From assembly GCA_963682025.1 (NCBI GenBank), contig OY821518.1, forward strand, positions 123,652,800-123,716,799: a stretch of 64,000 bases of DNA. The letters are read 5' to 3'. Origin of the DNA: Cordilura impudica (Eukaryota; Arthropoda; Insecta; Diptera; Scathophagidae). How positions within the stretch are numbered: the stretch's first letter is position 1; each line of letters begins with the position of its first letter. A program made the translations under genes and the position numbers. Of this stretch, positions 53,235-64,000 are shown one piece after another. A model generated the notes under the pieces. That model had not been told where the DNA came from. It saw nothing but the letters and a program-made list of their open reading frames with translations, and made no database searches.

Positions 53235-55084
53235 TTATATTAAAAGAACAAGAACAATAAAAACAAATATTTTCTAATTCAACGAGACTATTAAATTTTA
53301 AGAAAAAATAGCTGGCAACTTCCTGGGTGAGATCGGAGTAAGAACCTATAGTTAATGAAAGAAAAGCGTTTGTGTGGACTAAAATGATATTTTGACTTTC
53401 GTCAACACAAAATGCATATCACGTGTAAATAAATTCAGATTCGCGATATAATCATAAAATTTAGAAGAAAAATGTGTGATACTATTACTCGCATATTCCA
53501 CAATATTCGAACTTACTTTACAGGTATACTATATTGAGTGTTGTGTCCTTTATAAAATGATTTGCTGAGAATTAAATTCAAAAGGTTTAAAAATTTGTTA
53601 AATTAATTTTTAGCGTATTTTATTTTTCATTTTTGTATGCCATTTTTATTTTTTTCTTTTTGCAATTTTGTATTTGGGCGATTTTTCCTAAAACCTTTAT
53701 ATGAACTTACAATCATATAGGGGCTAGGTTTGAACATACCTCTATTTTTACCAACATTATAATTAAGTATGTTTTGGCCGATAACACCTTATTCTTTTGC
53801 AGAGTTTATTCTAAATGTACACACAGATATAATACAAAGAGGAACGGAAATGAATCTCAGTCGTTCGGTTATAAAAGGTGTAGTTTTAAAACATAACCTC
53901 AAACTCGTTATACTTCGACCACAGACTGGTTTTTATTAAAGTAAAATTTAAGTGAAGCAAAATAAAGAAAAATTTCTTAAGTTGTAGAATAACTGGTAGT
54001 TCAGCCATTTCTTACCATCAGACAATTTTATCAGACACGATTGTCTTGGATATAGTTCTTTCATTTTAATAAAGTCTCAATCTCAAATAACTTACTTCGG
54101 AATATTATTGTTTTAATATGCAACTTTCAGTTTAAAGCATTGTTAACTTACACCATAAAAAGCAGTCTCACTCTTGGCAATCTTCCATCTACAAGCAAGA
54201 GTATAGTCTTAATCGTTGATATCTATAAAATAAAAGTTTAACAAATTTACAACAAAAGTTTTTCTGTGAGATATTTTGCCTAGTTGGTGGTATTCTCCAC
54301 AAGTATCAAATAATGTTTGAGAATATTTTTATGTCACAGCAAAAAAATAGCATTACTTTTGAAACTCAGTTAATGTGCATACACATATTTATATATTTAT
54401 CATTCGGTTGAGAGACTTGTTGTATTAAAGTAGTATATTTTTGTAATGTCATAAAGTTTGTCTTTACATCAAAAAGTTGCTGTCGTTACAAACATTCAAA
54501 ATAAACATATTTTTTTTTTTATAAAACAATTTAACATGTCAGAATGTATGGCAGAAGTTGATATGTAAATTTTGTTGTTTATTATATGGCCAGTAAGTGT
54601 TTTCACAATGATATGCAAATTATGAAATGTGTTTTTTTTTTTTTGTTGATTTTTTATTTTCTGTTATTCATTAACATTCATTAAAAAATATTTTCATATA
54701 AAAAATTTCATTGAAATTACGAGCCATTTACGAAATGTTGCATACCATTTCATTTAAATGTGTCTGTAAAGTTTTAAAATTGTCAACATTGCAATGCTAC
54801 CGAAAGATTGAGGAGTTAACTCAATGTTTTTATATTTAATGAGATACGAGAATATCAGAAAATGTGAAAACAAATTTAAAGAAATTGTTAAGGAATTTAA
54901 ACATGTCTGTTTAAAGAGTCCATTTCGAACCAAAAAGGTATTTTGGAATAATTTTATTTTAATTACTTCTATTTAAATAAAAATTTATTTTAAATATCTC
55001 CTTTTTAGAATTAAATGTTTAACCCTTTATATAATGGAATTGAAAAATGGGGTATTCTGTTGCAAGAATTTTGGTTCTACTATG
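53235..55084. other. Unassigned stretch
   Basis: 53640-53690 contains a TTGGGCGATTTTT trace of the AT-rich satellite. 53700-53870 is a diverged piece related to repeat A (CCAACATTATAATTAAGTAT, TTGGCCGATAA). The rest, 53870-55084, is AT-rich with nothing recognised. Confidence 0.4.
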
Positions 55085-55585
55085 ATTTTAGGGTAAAGCT
55101 GATGAGCTGGCAAGACAGGGCACTACCTTACGGGTTCCAGCGGACTTGAAATGTGTTGGTACACCCCTGGAATCGTGCAAGCTGGAACTTCGGCATCACA
55201 CCACTGGCATAATGGACAACAGATAAGCTAATGGATTAACGTCAAGGATCACGAGACAAATCTGGCCGGCTCTGAATCATAAGCGCACTAGCGCGCTACT
55301 ATCACTCCCCCGAGGGGAGATTTCAACAGTAGTTGCTGTTATCACTGGGCACTGCCTCATAGGGAGACATGCTGAACGCCTCAGGGTCTCGTCCAATTAC
55401 TTCTGTTGTAGCTGCATGGATGTGGAGGAGGTGGAGAGCATAGAACACTTCCTTTGCTATTGCCCGGCGCTCTCCAGAACGAGACTTCGAACGTTGGGAT
55501 CGCCGTTTCTTCACGATCTCTGTGATATCTCAAATGTGGACATTGCACATATCAGGGGCTTCATCAGGATCTCAAGCTTGTGATG
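55085..55585 (+). pseudogene. R1-like LINE 3' end: RNase H end and zinc finger
   Basis: A nearly open + frame, with one stop near 55228, reads KADELARQGTTLRVPADL (the end of the RNase H domain). Then VVAVITGHCLIGRHAERLRV and CMDVEEVESIEHFLCYCPAL give the C-terminal CxxC-H-C finger. GC content is clearly higher than in neighbouring DNA, as usual for R1-type ORFs in flies. A 63-codon minus frame inside it is a shadow. The 3' UTR boundary is not evident. Confidence 0.8.
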
Positions 55586-55731
55586 GCAACCCTGGTGAAT
55601 AGACGTACAATCTTTGCAGTATCACAGCATATATTTACAAAAAATAATTTGTGTGCTTTTAAGTTTTATTTTAACTCAAAAACAATTGATATACCTAAAA
55701 CAAAGTGCCGTGAATTGAGAAATTGTGAAGT

Positions 55732-56727
55732 ATGGCTGGAAAAAGAAAAAGTTTAAATAAAAATTCTAAATTAATTTGTGACCAATGCAAAATTCATATC
55801 AAAGAGGAGAATGATGAGTATATTGAATGCGATAAATGCTCAAAAAATTCCACCCTCAGTGTACTAAATTAGACAAGCGTGAATTTGAGTTTCTTTTAAC
55901 CAATGAGAGAGAAGTGTTTGCTTGTCACTTATGTGAGGAAGGAAGAGCAGATAATGTAATACAAAAAGAGTTACACGAAATCAAAACAAAGTTAGATCAG
56001 CTGACTGAAATTAAGGAAACCATTAATGTTATGTCTCAACAGTATGAGACTGTTTTAAAATGGTTAGCTGAAAACAATAAAAGATTAAGTTATGTGGAAA
56101 AAGAAAATCGTTCGCTAAACAAAGGAGGTAATAGAATTAAAATCGTCTATGAAAGTGCTTAATGATGCAAGAGTAAAGAATGACTGCATTGTTAGTGGAT
56201 TAGAAATTGCTGATGATGTTACAGCTGTCGATTCAGTGATTGAGTTATGAAAGGTGGTGGGTGTTGACATGGAGGCGCAATGTATTGAAGATGCTTTTTT
56301 TTTGCGAAACAAAAACAAAAATTAAACTAAAAGGAAAACCGTGATTGTAAAATTTGGTACAAAAGCTTTTAAAGATAAACTGATGGCTGCTAAACCCAAA
56401 TTGAAGCAAAACGAGACCACTAGAGCTATTTTTGTCAACGATTTCCTTAGCAAAGAAACCTTAAATCTTTTAAATTATGCTAAAACATTGGAAAATATTG
56501 GTTATAGTCATATTTATCCAAGAAATGGAAAAATTTTTTGTAAGCGAAGTGATAATTCAAAGCCCCAAATAATTAGATGTGAAGATGACGTTGATCAAAT
56601 ATTGTTGAATGCAACAGCTACTAATCCGCGGAGTCATAGATCGATGAACAATAATGCTGTTATTGTTGAAGATCCTGGTACTAGTGATGATGATGGTGAT
56701 AATGCCGTGTATGTTTCCCCCTCTTAA
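55732..56727 (+). pseudogene. CR1-like LINE ORF1: PHD finger, coiled coil, RNA-binding and FP-like C-terminal domains
   Basis: ATG at 55732 opens a Lys-rich start, then a PHD-type zinc finger: CDQC, ECDKC, then after a one-base shift FHPQC and FACHLC (55780-55945). A heptad-like stretch follows (LHEIKTKLDQLTEIKETINV, about 55970-56120). A frameshift and a stop near 56250 precede IVKFGTKAFKDKLM (RNA-binding-like, 56344). The last domain, NDFLSKETLNLLNYAKTLE with GKIFCKRSDNSKPQIIR (56440-56580), resembles the C-terminal domain shared by LINE ORF1 and baculovirus FP proteins. It ends with an acidic tail and TAA. This domain order is known for CR1-group ORF1 proteins that bind LINE RNA. Inactive through at least two frameshifts. 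Confidence 0.75.
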
Positions 56728-56788
56728 ATATAATTATAGTAATATTGCTTTTTGTATATATTTATTTATTTTGTTTTTTTCACTTTTC

Positions 56789-58165
56789 ATGATTAATAAT
56801 CAATACTTTAAAAATATTTCAAGTTTTAATAATTATATATTCAATTTAAATGATAATTTTTTAAATATAATTAGTGTCAACATAAGAAGCGTTTCTTCAA
56901 TAACAAAACTTAATAAATATAAGAGCTTAGTAGCAAGTCTTTCGAAATTACCAGATATTATCGCTATTCAAGAGTCTTGGTTTGATACAAAATTAACCTA
57001 ACTTTATTCAATTCCTGGATACTCTAACGTTCATTATTGTAGAAGTGATGGATATGGTGGTACGACCCTGTATATTAGCAGCAAATTATATTTTACTGTT
57101 GGTTTTTGCAAACGTGAGAGTCTTTTAGACTTTATTTCAATTGCAATAGAAAATTTTCGTGTTGATGGTAATCCTTTAAATATCATATCATTTTATCCTT
57201 CGCAAAAATGTCTGATAAATGAATTCATAGACATTATTGAAGGTCTAATAGAAGATTATGCGCAAAAGCCGTTATTTGTAGTTGGCGATACAAATATCGA
57301 TGTATTTCAAAGCTCTCAGTTTTCGAAACTATCGAACTTGTTTTTAAATTATGATTGTCATAACTGTCACAATCTGGTAACGAGACCTAGTAGTGGAACG
57401 TGCATTGATCAAGTGTTTAGAAATATTTGCGGAAGAGTTTTTGTTGTTTCTGTGGAATGTCCATTGTCGGATCACAACATAATATATTGCAAGCTAAAAA
57501 GTAATTTTTTACTGATAGATCTATTGAAACACATAAAACGCATTGTGATTATAATAAAGTAAAGGAATGTTTTCAACGTAATTGGTGTGAAACTGAAACA
57601 ATCGATAGTTTATCTGAATTAACTTAAAAACTAATACTTTGTATTAATAATGCTATTAACAGGTCAACAAGCTGTTCTAAACAAAAAGCCCAATTAAGAT
57701 TTGAACTCACCCCATGGATAAACAAAAATCTGCAAGCTTTAATATTATTCAAACGTAAATTATTGGTGAAGCGTCGAAGATCAAAAAACAAAATGTATGA
57801 AATATTGTTGAAGAATGTGGGTAGAGTTATTAAGAAAGCTTGTAAATCTTCTCGCTCTTATTAAGCTTCCTACGCTTAAAAGCCGAAGAAGTATGCTTAA
57901 TACAACTTTTTTCTTCAACTTGATAAATGGAAATATATATTCCGAATTTCTCCTTAGCAGAATCAATATTAATACCTCACATCGCTGTTCACGGTATTTT
58001 CAGTTCCTAATTGTAAAGTATTATCGTACAAATTATGCCAACTCTGATCCTTTTCGTCGGCTGTGTATAGAATTTAATCAACTGTATATCATTATTGATT
58101 TTCAGAAAAGTTTTGATTTGATTAAAAGAGATATAATACTTTATCTAAATAATGTGTGATAAATA
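56789..58165 (+). pseudogene. CR1-like LINE ORF2: endonuclease and start of reverse transcriptase
   Basis: The ATG at 56789 is a plausible start, 62 bp after ORF1. The APE-type endonuclease follows: IISVNIRSV (Asn), IIAIQESWFD (Glu), GGTTLYIS, VVGDTNIDV (Asp/Asn) and LSDHNIIYC (Asp-His) at 57470. Stops occur at 57000 and 57555. The linker has LTPWINKNLQALI. A large deletion follows, after which only IDFQKSFDLIKRDIILYL (about 58095), the first Asp block of reverse transcriptase, remains before a stop at 58160. A Helitron-type element begins 40 bp further on. The exact clade within the CR1/Jockey supergroup is open. Confidence 0.8.
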
Positions 58166-58207
58166 TTTTGCTAGCCATTTTCAATTATAAATTGTGTTTA
58201 AACATAA

Positions 58208-59272
58208 TCTTATATATATTTACGCTGATCCCTGACTCACTGACTGACTGACTGATTCTGTAACGCTGAAATAATACACACACATAGCACTTCCTACAAA
58301 GCTATGGGAAATACACAAACAAAATTTAATCTTTCTCATTTGATTCAATCCCACACACAATTTTCTCTCTTCTTTGTTACCGACCAGTGCTGCTAATAAA
58401 ATCTTCTGAAAATCTACAATTTTGGAAACTAAATCGCCAAAATTGTGATTTTTAATACATGAAATGGACAAGAAAATTTTACCGTTTATAAAACTCGAAA
58501 AAAATTTACAAAAGGAAGCAATAAAATTTATTCATATCATTCATATTACGAATATTATTACAGCATTGGTTATTTCTATATATAAAAATGTATTAGTGAT
58601 GAAATTTCAACGAAAAAAATTGAACACGGCAATAATTTTAATGACATGTATATATAGCTGAAATATTGGTTTAAAGTATCGCCGTAATTAAAACTTAAAT
58701 CTTAAATGGAGATGCTATTCAAGGTATTTCCGTTTTGAAACGACTTGACCCAGAATTAAATCTATATATATTTTGTAATTTACATTTACACTGAACAAAA
58801 ACTACCAATTTTCGATAAACAACCCATTAATTGTTAACCCTTGAAATCCCAATTTTTATACTACTGAAAATTTAAAATCTTCAATCATCATTTTGACAAA
58901 TTTAACAAATCATTTTAACAAATTGAAAAATCGTGGAAATTAAAAAAAGTTGTCAAAATTAGCAGCACTGCTAACGACAATAGCACTAAATATGCAGATT
59001 TCGTGTTACATTTGGAATAAGATGAACGCAAAAAATGCATCAAAAAACTAATATCTATTCAAATTCTTCTTTAAATTCCCTTTGTTGCTCAATGAAAAAA
59101 TTAAAAAAAAGTAATGAAGGAAATTTTAAACATTTTTATTTTTCTCATTTAACGTCGTCCGATATGCATACATACTTTTTTTTAACAAACTAAACTTTAC
59201 CCTTTGTCTGTTTTGTTTTTCATCTCAAAATTGTTTTGAATTGTTAGGAGCGCTTTCGCTCAGGTTCTCTGA
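58208..59272 (+). mobile_element. Helitron-type non-autonomous element H1
   Basis: The 5' end TCTTATATATATTTACGC followed by TGATCCCTGACT matches the 5' end of the helicase-bearing element H2 (61357) over about 60 bp, both preceded by A. The proposed 3' end is hairpin GAGCGCTTTCGCTC (59248-59261), seven bases, CTGA (59269-59272), then T. The interior has no coding capacity. The 3' end differs from that of H2, so the boundary is less certain than the 5' end. Confidence 0.55.
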
Positions 59273-59782
59273 TGGCCAGCAATTACCAAAGAGTATGCTT
59301 TTTTTGATAAATATTTGAGAAAAAAGAGATCTTCAATGTGGATTTTGTTGTTGTCCAACGTATGATTTCGTTTAAAGCTCTGTATTGAAAAGCACTTGAA
59401 AAAATAGGCAATATTAAGTTTAAAATTTAAATTATTCTGACTTTGCATAATTAAATTACATTGTAATTTCAGAAGAGAGGTGGGAAAATAATTTTTTTTC
59501 ACGCATAATATTAATTTTTGCATAATTTGCTTTCAAAAAATTTAGACAAACATAAATTACGTAAATAGGTATATTTAAGATTTTAATTTGAATAATTATC
59601 AAAGGCGATTTGGAATAATAATTTTGTTTTTTAATTTAAACTAATACGCCCTTATTTTTTTTTTTTTTTTTGATTTATAGATACATAACTGGAAAAAATG
59701 TTCGCTTTTTACAGTTCACATTTATGATGACATATGAAATATTTTTTTCTCTTTTTTGTAGGTGTATTGGTGTTTGCACTTC
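59273..59782. other. Unassigned stretch
   Basis: AT-rich; the 87-codon minus frame over 59260-59523 has no motif. Confidence 0.4.
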
Positions 59783-60452
59783 CTTAAGGGGTGGCAGGTT
59801 TTAAAACCTTGTTTTGCATTTCTCTTTCCGAATGCACAACATGTCGAGGGTGTTGTGCAAAATTTTAAGTAAATCAGAGCAAAACTTAAGAAGATACAGC
59901 GTTTTCAGCGACCGGCCTCATACGGTATATAGTATATAAATCATAGTATATAAATTCGAGGTCCGTCAACATCATAACTCAAAATCTACTTTACCGATTC
60001 TTTTGCAATTTTAGACACTATATCGACACATAAATCATCAGGTAACCACGAAGGGTTTTTTTAATTCCATTTTCTTTCCCATTTTTTAACAACAAATTCC
60101 CGAAATTGTATAGCAAAAATCGTTTTTCACTTCAAAATGCTGCAAAAAAAAAAAAAAAAATTTAAAAACTCTTTGTCACTACCATAGGAAACATTTCACC
60201 TTTGAAACGCGTTTCGATTTTTTTATTTCACATGATCCGGTAACGAGTTATGATGTTCACCGCAAAACAACAACGCCTCAGGAGATTCGTTGTCACAGAC
60301 TTATTTATTAAAATTTTTAATTGAATTTTTTTCAAAGATTCTTCAAATATAATGCTATAACGTATATATGAAATAAATAATCCAACATTATTCATATCTT
60401 CAAAAAAGAATTATGAAAATACGACGTTTTTTAACTTTTAAAACCTTAATTA
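59783..60452. mobile_element. Family D non-autonomous element, copy 2
   Basis: Matches 3169-3679 from GGTTTTAAAACCTTG, through GCACAACATGTCGAG and CGACCGGCCTCATACGG, to ATTATGAAAATACGAC and TTTTAAAACCTTAA. It is about 150 bp longer, with extra sequence near 60030-60080 and 60250-60300. The ends carry CCTTAAG and CCTTAATTAAG. Confidence 0.7.
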
Positions 60453-60509
60453 AGAAACTTTTAGGAACCTTGCTCTAAAACTTTTTTTTTCTATGATATT
60501 CTATTTTTC

Positions 60510-61135
60510 TACAATAAAATGGAGTTAGGTTACAGCGAACTCGGCGGGACCGGCCAAATTAGTTCCTTATAGACTAAGTTCGTTATAACCGTAGTATTTT
60601 TTTGATTTGTCTGAAAGGTTTAAAAAGTTTTTTTAGTTGAACAAGTTTATTTTTTTTGGGACATTTTATAAAGTTATAAAACAAAAATTAAATTACTAAA
60701 AAGATACATATTAATTGTGTGTCTTAATAAGACTAAAATTACCGAGTTTCTATCAAAATAAACATTTTTTTTAAAATCATATAATATGAAAAACTTATGT
60801 ATAGAAGCAGAAAGTACAAAGCAAAGGTTGGCTACTGGCAAACTTTTACGAAAATATACATAAAAGGACCTTTTACAAAATTTCATTTGAAAATCGAAGT
60901 TTTTCTTTTGTATTAAAATTAAATGAAAATAAAATTAAATTAAATTGAAATTAATTTTTTTTAAATATATAAAATATACGAAAATTCTGAAATGTCAAAA
61001 GTTTGAACCACTGTTCGCTATAAGAGAAGTAATTTGTATGAAAAATGTGATTAAAACTCTTGGGACCGAAGAAATTCTTCGCTATAAACAAAAATTTATT
61101 ACAACCAGGGTTTGTTATAAGCGAACTCCATTGTA
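60510..61135. mobile_element. pogo/Tigger-like MITE
   Basis: The left end (TA)CAATAAAATGGAGTTAG and the right end GCGAACTCCATTG(TA) are inverted repeats apart from a 4-bp insertion. Both continue into TTCGTTATAAC / GTTATAAGCGAAC blocks. TIRs of the form CA-TGGAGTTCG-TTATAAC with TA flanks are typical of pogo-type elements. No transposase is present; small frames inside are not credible. Confidence 0.65.
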
Positions 61136-61356
61136 TTAAATTTTAATAATTTTGGGAATTTCCAATCTCCTCACTTTACCCGGCTTTCCCATGATCAAGT
61201 CAAAATGATCACACATACAATGGTCAAAAAATTGTTAAGCAACTGTCCCATTGAAAAATTGAAAGAGGGAATTGAAACGTATGATTGTTTACTAAAAAAG
61301 TGTGAGTGCATTAAAACCTGAAAGCCAAAAATTGAACGTGTGAAGGCCGGGTAATA

Positions 61357-61952
61357 TCTTAAATATATTTACGCTGATCCCTGACTCAGTGACTGACAAA
61401 TTCTGTAACGCTGACCAAAATGATACGGTTCTAATTCCTAGGCTTGATCTCGCCCCAACCGACACCACATTACCTTTCGTATTAAAACGCCGCCAGTTTC
61501 CAGTAATTCCTGCATACGCAATTACCATAAACAAGGCTCAAGGCCAGTCATTTGATTTGGCATTAATTTGGAGACCGCGGTATTTTCACATAGCCAACTA
61601 TGTGGCTTTGTCACGATCAAAAGTTGCAAGGCAAGTTAAGATACGTATTCAATCGACCCCACAGCAAGGAAAACTATTAAATGACCAACGATATTTCACT
61701 CGAAATATAGTTTTTCAAGAGATTCTAAATTGAAAAACTTTTTGCCAAATATTTTTTATCTGATTTGATACTTATGTATATAATTTCTACAGACACAATC
61801 TTTTTTCACATATACATATGTTACAATATAATTTTCAATTTACCACTATATTAAAAGAAATATAATTTATTATAAATTTTTCGTGTATTTAAATTTAAAC
61901 TGTTTTATTCATAATTTTTAAACGGGCGCCTAGGCGCCACACAATCAACTAG
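61357..61952 (+). mobile_element. Helitron H2 with intact termini, internally deleted
   Basis: 5' end TCTTAAATATATTTACGC (61357) preceded by A. 3' end: hairpin GGGCGCCTAGGCGCC (61924-61938), ten bases, CTAG (61949-61952), then T (61953). A|TC...CTRR|T is the classic Helitron arrangement. Between them only the end of the helicase frame survives. The Jockey-like LINE frame stops exactly at the 3' edge, so H2 either inserted into that LINE or truncates it. Confidence 0.8.
61389..61733 (+). pseudogene. Helitron helicase C-terminal segment
   Basis: This 114-codon open frame has no ATG at its start; it runs from the 5' terminal region straight into coding sequence. TLPFVLKRRQFPVIPAYAIT leads into INKAQGQSFD and YVALSRSK, motifs V and VI of the Pif1-like helicase in Helitron Rep/Hel proteins. 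The stop is at 61731. The full protein is well over 1000 residues, so this keeps only its last tenth. The junction with the 5' end marks a large internal deletion. Confidence 0.8.
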
Positions 61953-63216
61953 TTATTAAATAACCTTGAAAATGCACCTTTAACTCGATTAGCTTTATTC
62001 AAATTATAAACAGCATGTTTATTGAATTTTAAGAGTTTACTAAAATTGACCCCGAGGTATTTAAAGCTTTCCTTAAAAACAATTTCATTACCGCCCAGAA
62101 ATAGTTTTAGTTTTTTACTCTCCGGAACCACAGTATATTTGCATTTTCCGGAAGCATTTCGTATGCACATTTCATTGCTCTTGGAGACATTAATTTTAAT
62201 TCCCCAGTGAGATGCAATGAAACTTGTTCCAGAGCAATAAGCGGCGACTCATCATGAGCGTATAAAAGAGAGTCATCCGCATAAAATAAACCTAAAAAAT
62301 CGTTGAACACATGGGGAAAATCAGAAATAAATATATTATACAAATGAGGTGCCAAAATTGAACCCTGAGGAACCCCACAAGTTACAGCACCCTGAGAAGA
62401 TAGCATATTGTCAATCTGAACACGAAATCTCCTGTTATCGAAAAAGCTTTTAAAAAGTTTTATTATTTGTGGTTGAAACCCAATATTAATCATTTTGTAT
62501 AAAATACCGTTGTGATATGCTTTGTCAAAAGCCTTTTCGATATCAAGAGATATTGCAACAGTACATTGACGTTCACGTAAATGTTGAATGATATCATTGT
62601 GAAATTTAAGTAGTGTATGTACCGTAGAGTTACCCTTTTTAAAACCAAATTGATATTGAGGAATGTAATCTTCATTTATGCCAAAGTCCATCTTCTCACG
62701 AATAATTTTCTCAAATAATTTCCCCAAATTGCATAACAAAAAAACGGGTCTTAAACAGTCAACATCGGTCTTACCCTTTTGTTTTGGAATTGGTACAATT
62801 TTTGCAATTTTCCAAGCATCAGGGAAATAACAGTTATTTATAAAATTATTAAAAATTATTGTTAAGTATTCAAAAGCTTTCATTGCAAATTTTTTAATTA
62901 AATAATTAGAAATGTTATCTAAACCGCACGATATCTTGTTATTTATCAATTTGGAAATTTCGAGAATATCATCTAATATTGTAAACTTTGTGTCTCTCTG
63001 ATTGTTTAAAGATCCACAATTATCATCAAAAATTACAAGAGAATTTGGAATTTGAGAAGTGATGGTACTTATAAATTCTTCCAAATCTGAAATATCTCTA
63101 TTTGGAGGAGACCCTTGATAGACGGAAGTGAAATGATTTTTTAAAGCCTCCAATTTTTGGTCTAACTCCTTAATTTTGACACCGTTTACCGAAATGTCAT
63201 TGACGCTTGTTCGATT
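61953..63216 (-). pseudogene. Jockey-like LINE reverse transcriptase
   Basis: The frame 63153-62107 has the RT blocks in order. CLRPVFLLCNLGKLFEKII (62760), YQFGFKKGNSTVHTL (62650), ISLDIEKAFDKAYHNGILYK with the first Asp (62560), VTCGVPQGSILAPHLYNIF (62380) and LFYADDSLLYAH with the Asp pair (62290). A frameshift near 62190 moves to the frame 62170-61949, with FKYLGVNFSKLLKFNKH and KANRVKGAFSRL. The frame ends at the Helitron boundary, so the C-terminal part is lost. A stop at about 63216 separates it from the endonuclease part. The wording fits the Jockey group. Confidence 0.85.
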
Positions 63217-64000
63217 TCAGTTTTCAATGACATTCAAAATATTTCTATAAGTCGATGGTCCTGGTTTTATGTCTTTAAGCTTTTCACAGAAAAGTTTCGC
63301 TTGTTCCAATTCTATTTGTTCCTTAATTAAAATCTTGACCAAATCAATTTGTTTGGAAATAAGCAAATAATCTGGATGCCTTCTGTTTAATGTTCTAGTA
63401 AATATTCTTTTAAAATCCCTTTGCCAATTATACTTAATCCTTAGAAGCTTCTTAACATGTTCCGAAACAATAAATTTTGGATTGTTTTTAGTTTCAAATT
63501 CCCTTGAGTGAATTTTGGTTATGAAATTTATTGTAGTTACAAACTCATTAATAAGATAATCAATTTTTTCATTTGATAAATTTATATTATTTGGCGGAAA
63601 ATGATCCAACAAAGAATTAGTAACATCAATTTTGAATGCGTTCCAATCTGTGTTCTTAAAGGAAACAGAATGGTTGGGAATTTTCAAAAGAAAACTAAAA
63701 TTTGAAAATACAATTTGAAGTTTTAGCGATATATGGTCCGAAAAAGTGGGAAGTGTAAATGTTTTATAATTCTGGTTGGCAACATCAATAATATCTGAAC
63801 TTACTATAAAGTGATCTAAATGAGAAGAACCACCCGGGAAAGTAGGATATGAATCGCAAATTCTAGTAACAGAAAAAGATTCATTCTGAAGCCAGTTCGA
63901 CAATACTTCACCATTAAAGTTGTTAATAGAATCTCCCCAATTAACGTTCTTTGCATTCAGATCACCACCTAAAATCAATCCATCGAAATTTCTTGAAAAA
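63217..64000 (-). pseudogene. Jockey-like LINE endonuclease and linker, running off the window
   Basis: Read from the right edge, ILGGDLNAKNVNWGDSINN (63970) is the Asp/Asn block of an APE-type endonuclease. SHLDHFIVSSDI and LPTFSDHISLKLQI (63745) include the catalytic Asp-His pair. The linker has FIVSEHVKKLLRIKYNWQRD and RRHPDY. The frame is open from the edge to 63217, where TGA interrupts before the reverse transcriptase. The N-terminal endonuclease blocks and ORF1 must lie beyond 64000. Confidence 0.85.

Noticed and set aside
55323..55514. 63-codon minus frame rich in Arg/Ser
   Set aside because: Antisense to the R1-like LINE zinc-finger region, whose higher GC content leaves the opposite strand open.

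Overview
This 64 kb window is AT-rich, intron-poor, repeat-dominated DNA from a eukaryote, almost certainly a fly (Diptera). A higher (calyptrate-like) fly such as a muscid or blow fly fits best. That rests on the TE content (piggyBac, Tc1-like, Copia, RTE-, R1-, CR1- and Jockey-like LINEs, Helitrons with minisatellite interiors) and on the many copies of a dispersed repeat with a TCCG microsatellite. It is inference, not a species call. I found no convincing host protein gene, rRNA or true tRNA gene. The window is layered mobile DNA with a few AT-rich stretches that I cannot assign.

Layout. 1-3.7 kb: a foldback repeat, a tandem array and a Tc1-like transposase split by a foldback insertion with a 13-bp target duplication. 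4.6-8.6 kb: dispersed repeat A, a Helitron helicase remnant, a Helitron-like element (family B), and a tRNA-like segment followed by a well-formed hammerhead ribozyme motif. 9-13 kb: one repeat A copy interrupted by a piggyBac element (435-codon open transposase frame, TTAA target duplications) and a 5'-truncated RTE-like LINE. 13.6-17.5 kb: a decayed Tc1-like element, a reverse Helitron end with an AT-rich satellite, and a degraded copy of an unclassified arthropod repeat gene (here called CYLC). 18-21 kb: a 1-kb simple-sequence tract, another repeat A copy and a second CYLC fragment. 22.7-27 kb: a second broken piggyBac gene, then a 2.8-kb element with ~580-bp inverted ends around an unclassified transposase-like pseudogene.

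27.3-37.4 kb: two LINE fragments, family B repeats, and a 5.6-kb DNA transposon (31016-36613) with CCCAG ends. That transposon carries an uninterrupted ~624-codon Tnp2/CACTA-like transposase and a spliced DUF4806-like partner gene, and is the best-preserved coding unit here. 37.4-47.2 kb: unassigned DNA, small inverted-end elements, a 162-bp near-perfect triplication, a Tc1 fragment and repeat A pieces. 47.2-53 kb: a LINE tail and a Copia-lineage LTR retrotransposon (minus strand) with both LTRs and a tRNA-iMet-type primer site. It is inactivated by substitutions and by two nested insertions. 55-64 kb: an R1-like LINE 3' end, a CR1-like LINE with a PHD-finger ORF1, two Helitron-type elements sharing a 5' end, a pogo-like MITE, and a Jockey-like LINE running off the right edge.

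The elements record an order of insertion: repeat A is older than the piggyBac and LINE inside it; family B is older than the CCCAG element inside it; Copia is older than the repeat A and Helitron copies inside it. Exact edges are uncertain by tens of bases unless a terminal motif or target duplication is stated. All family names come from recognising motifs by eye; no database search was made.
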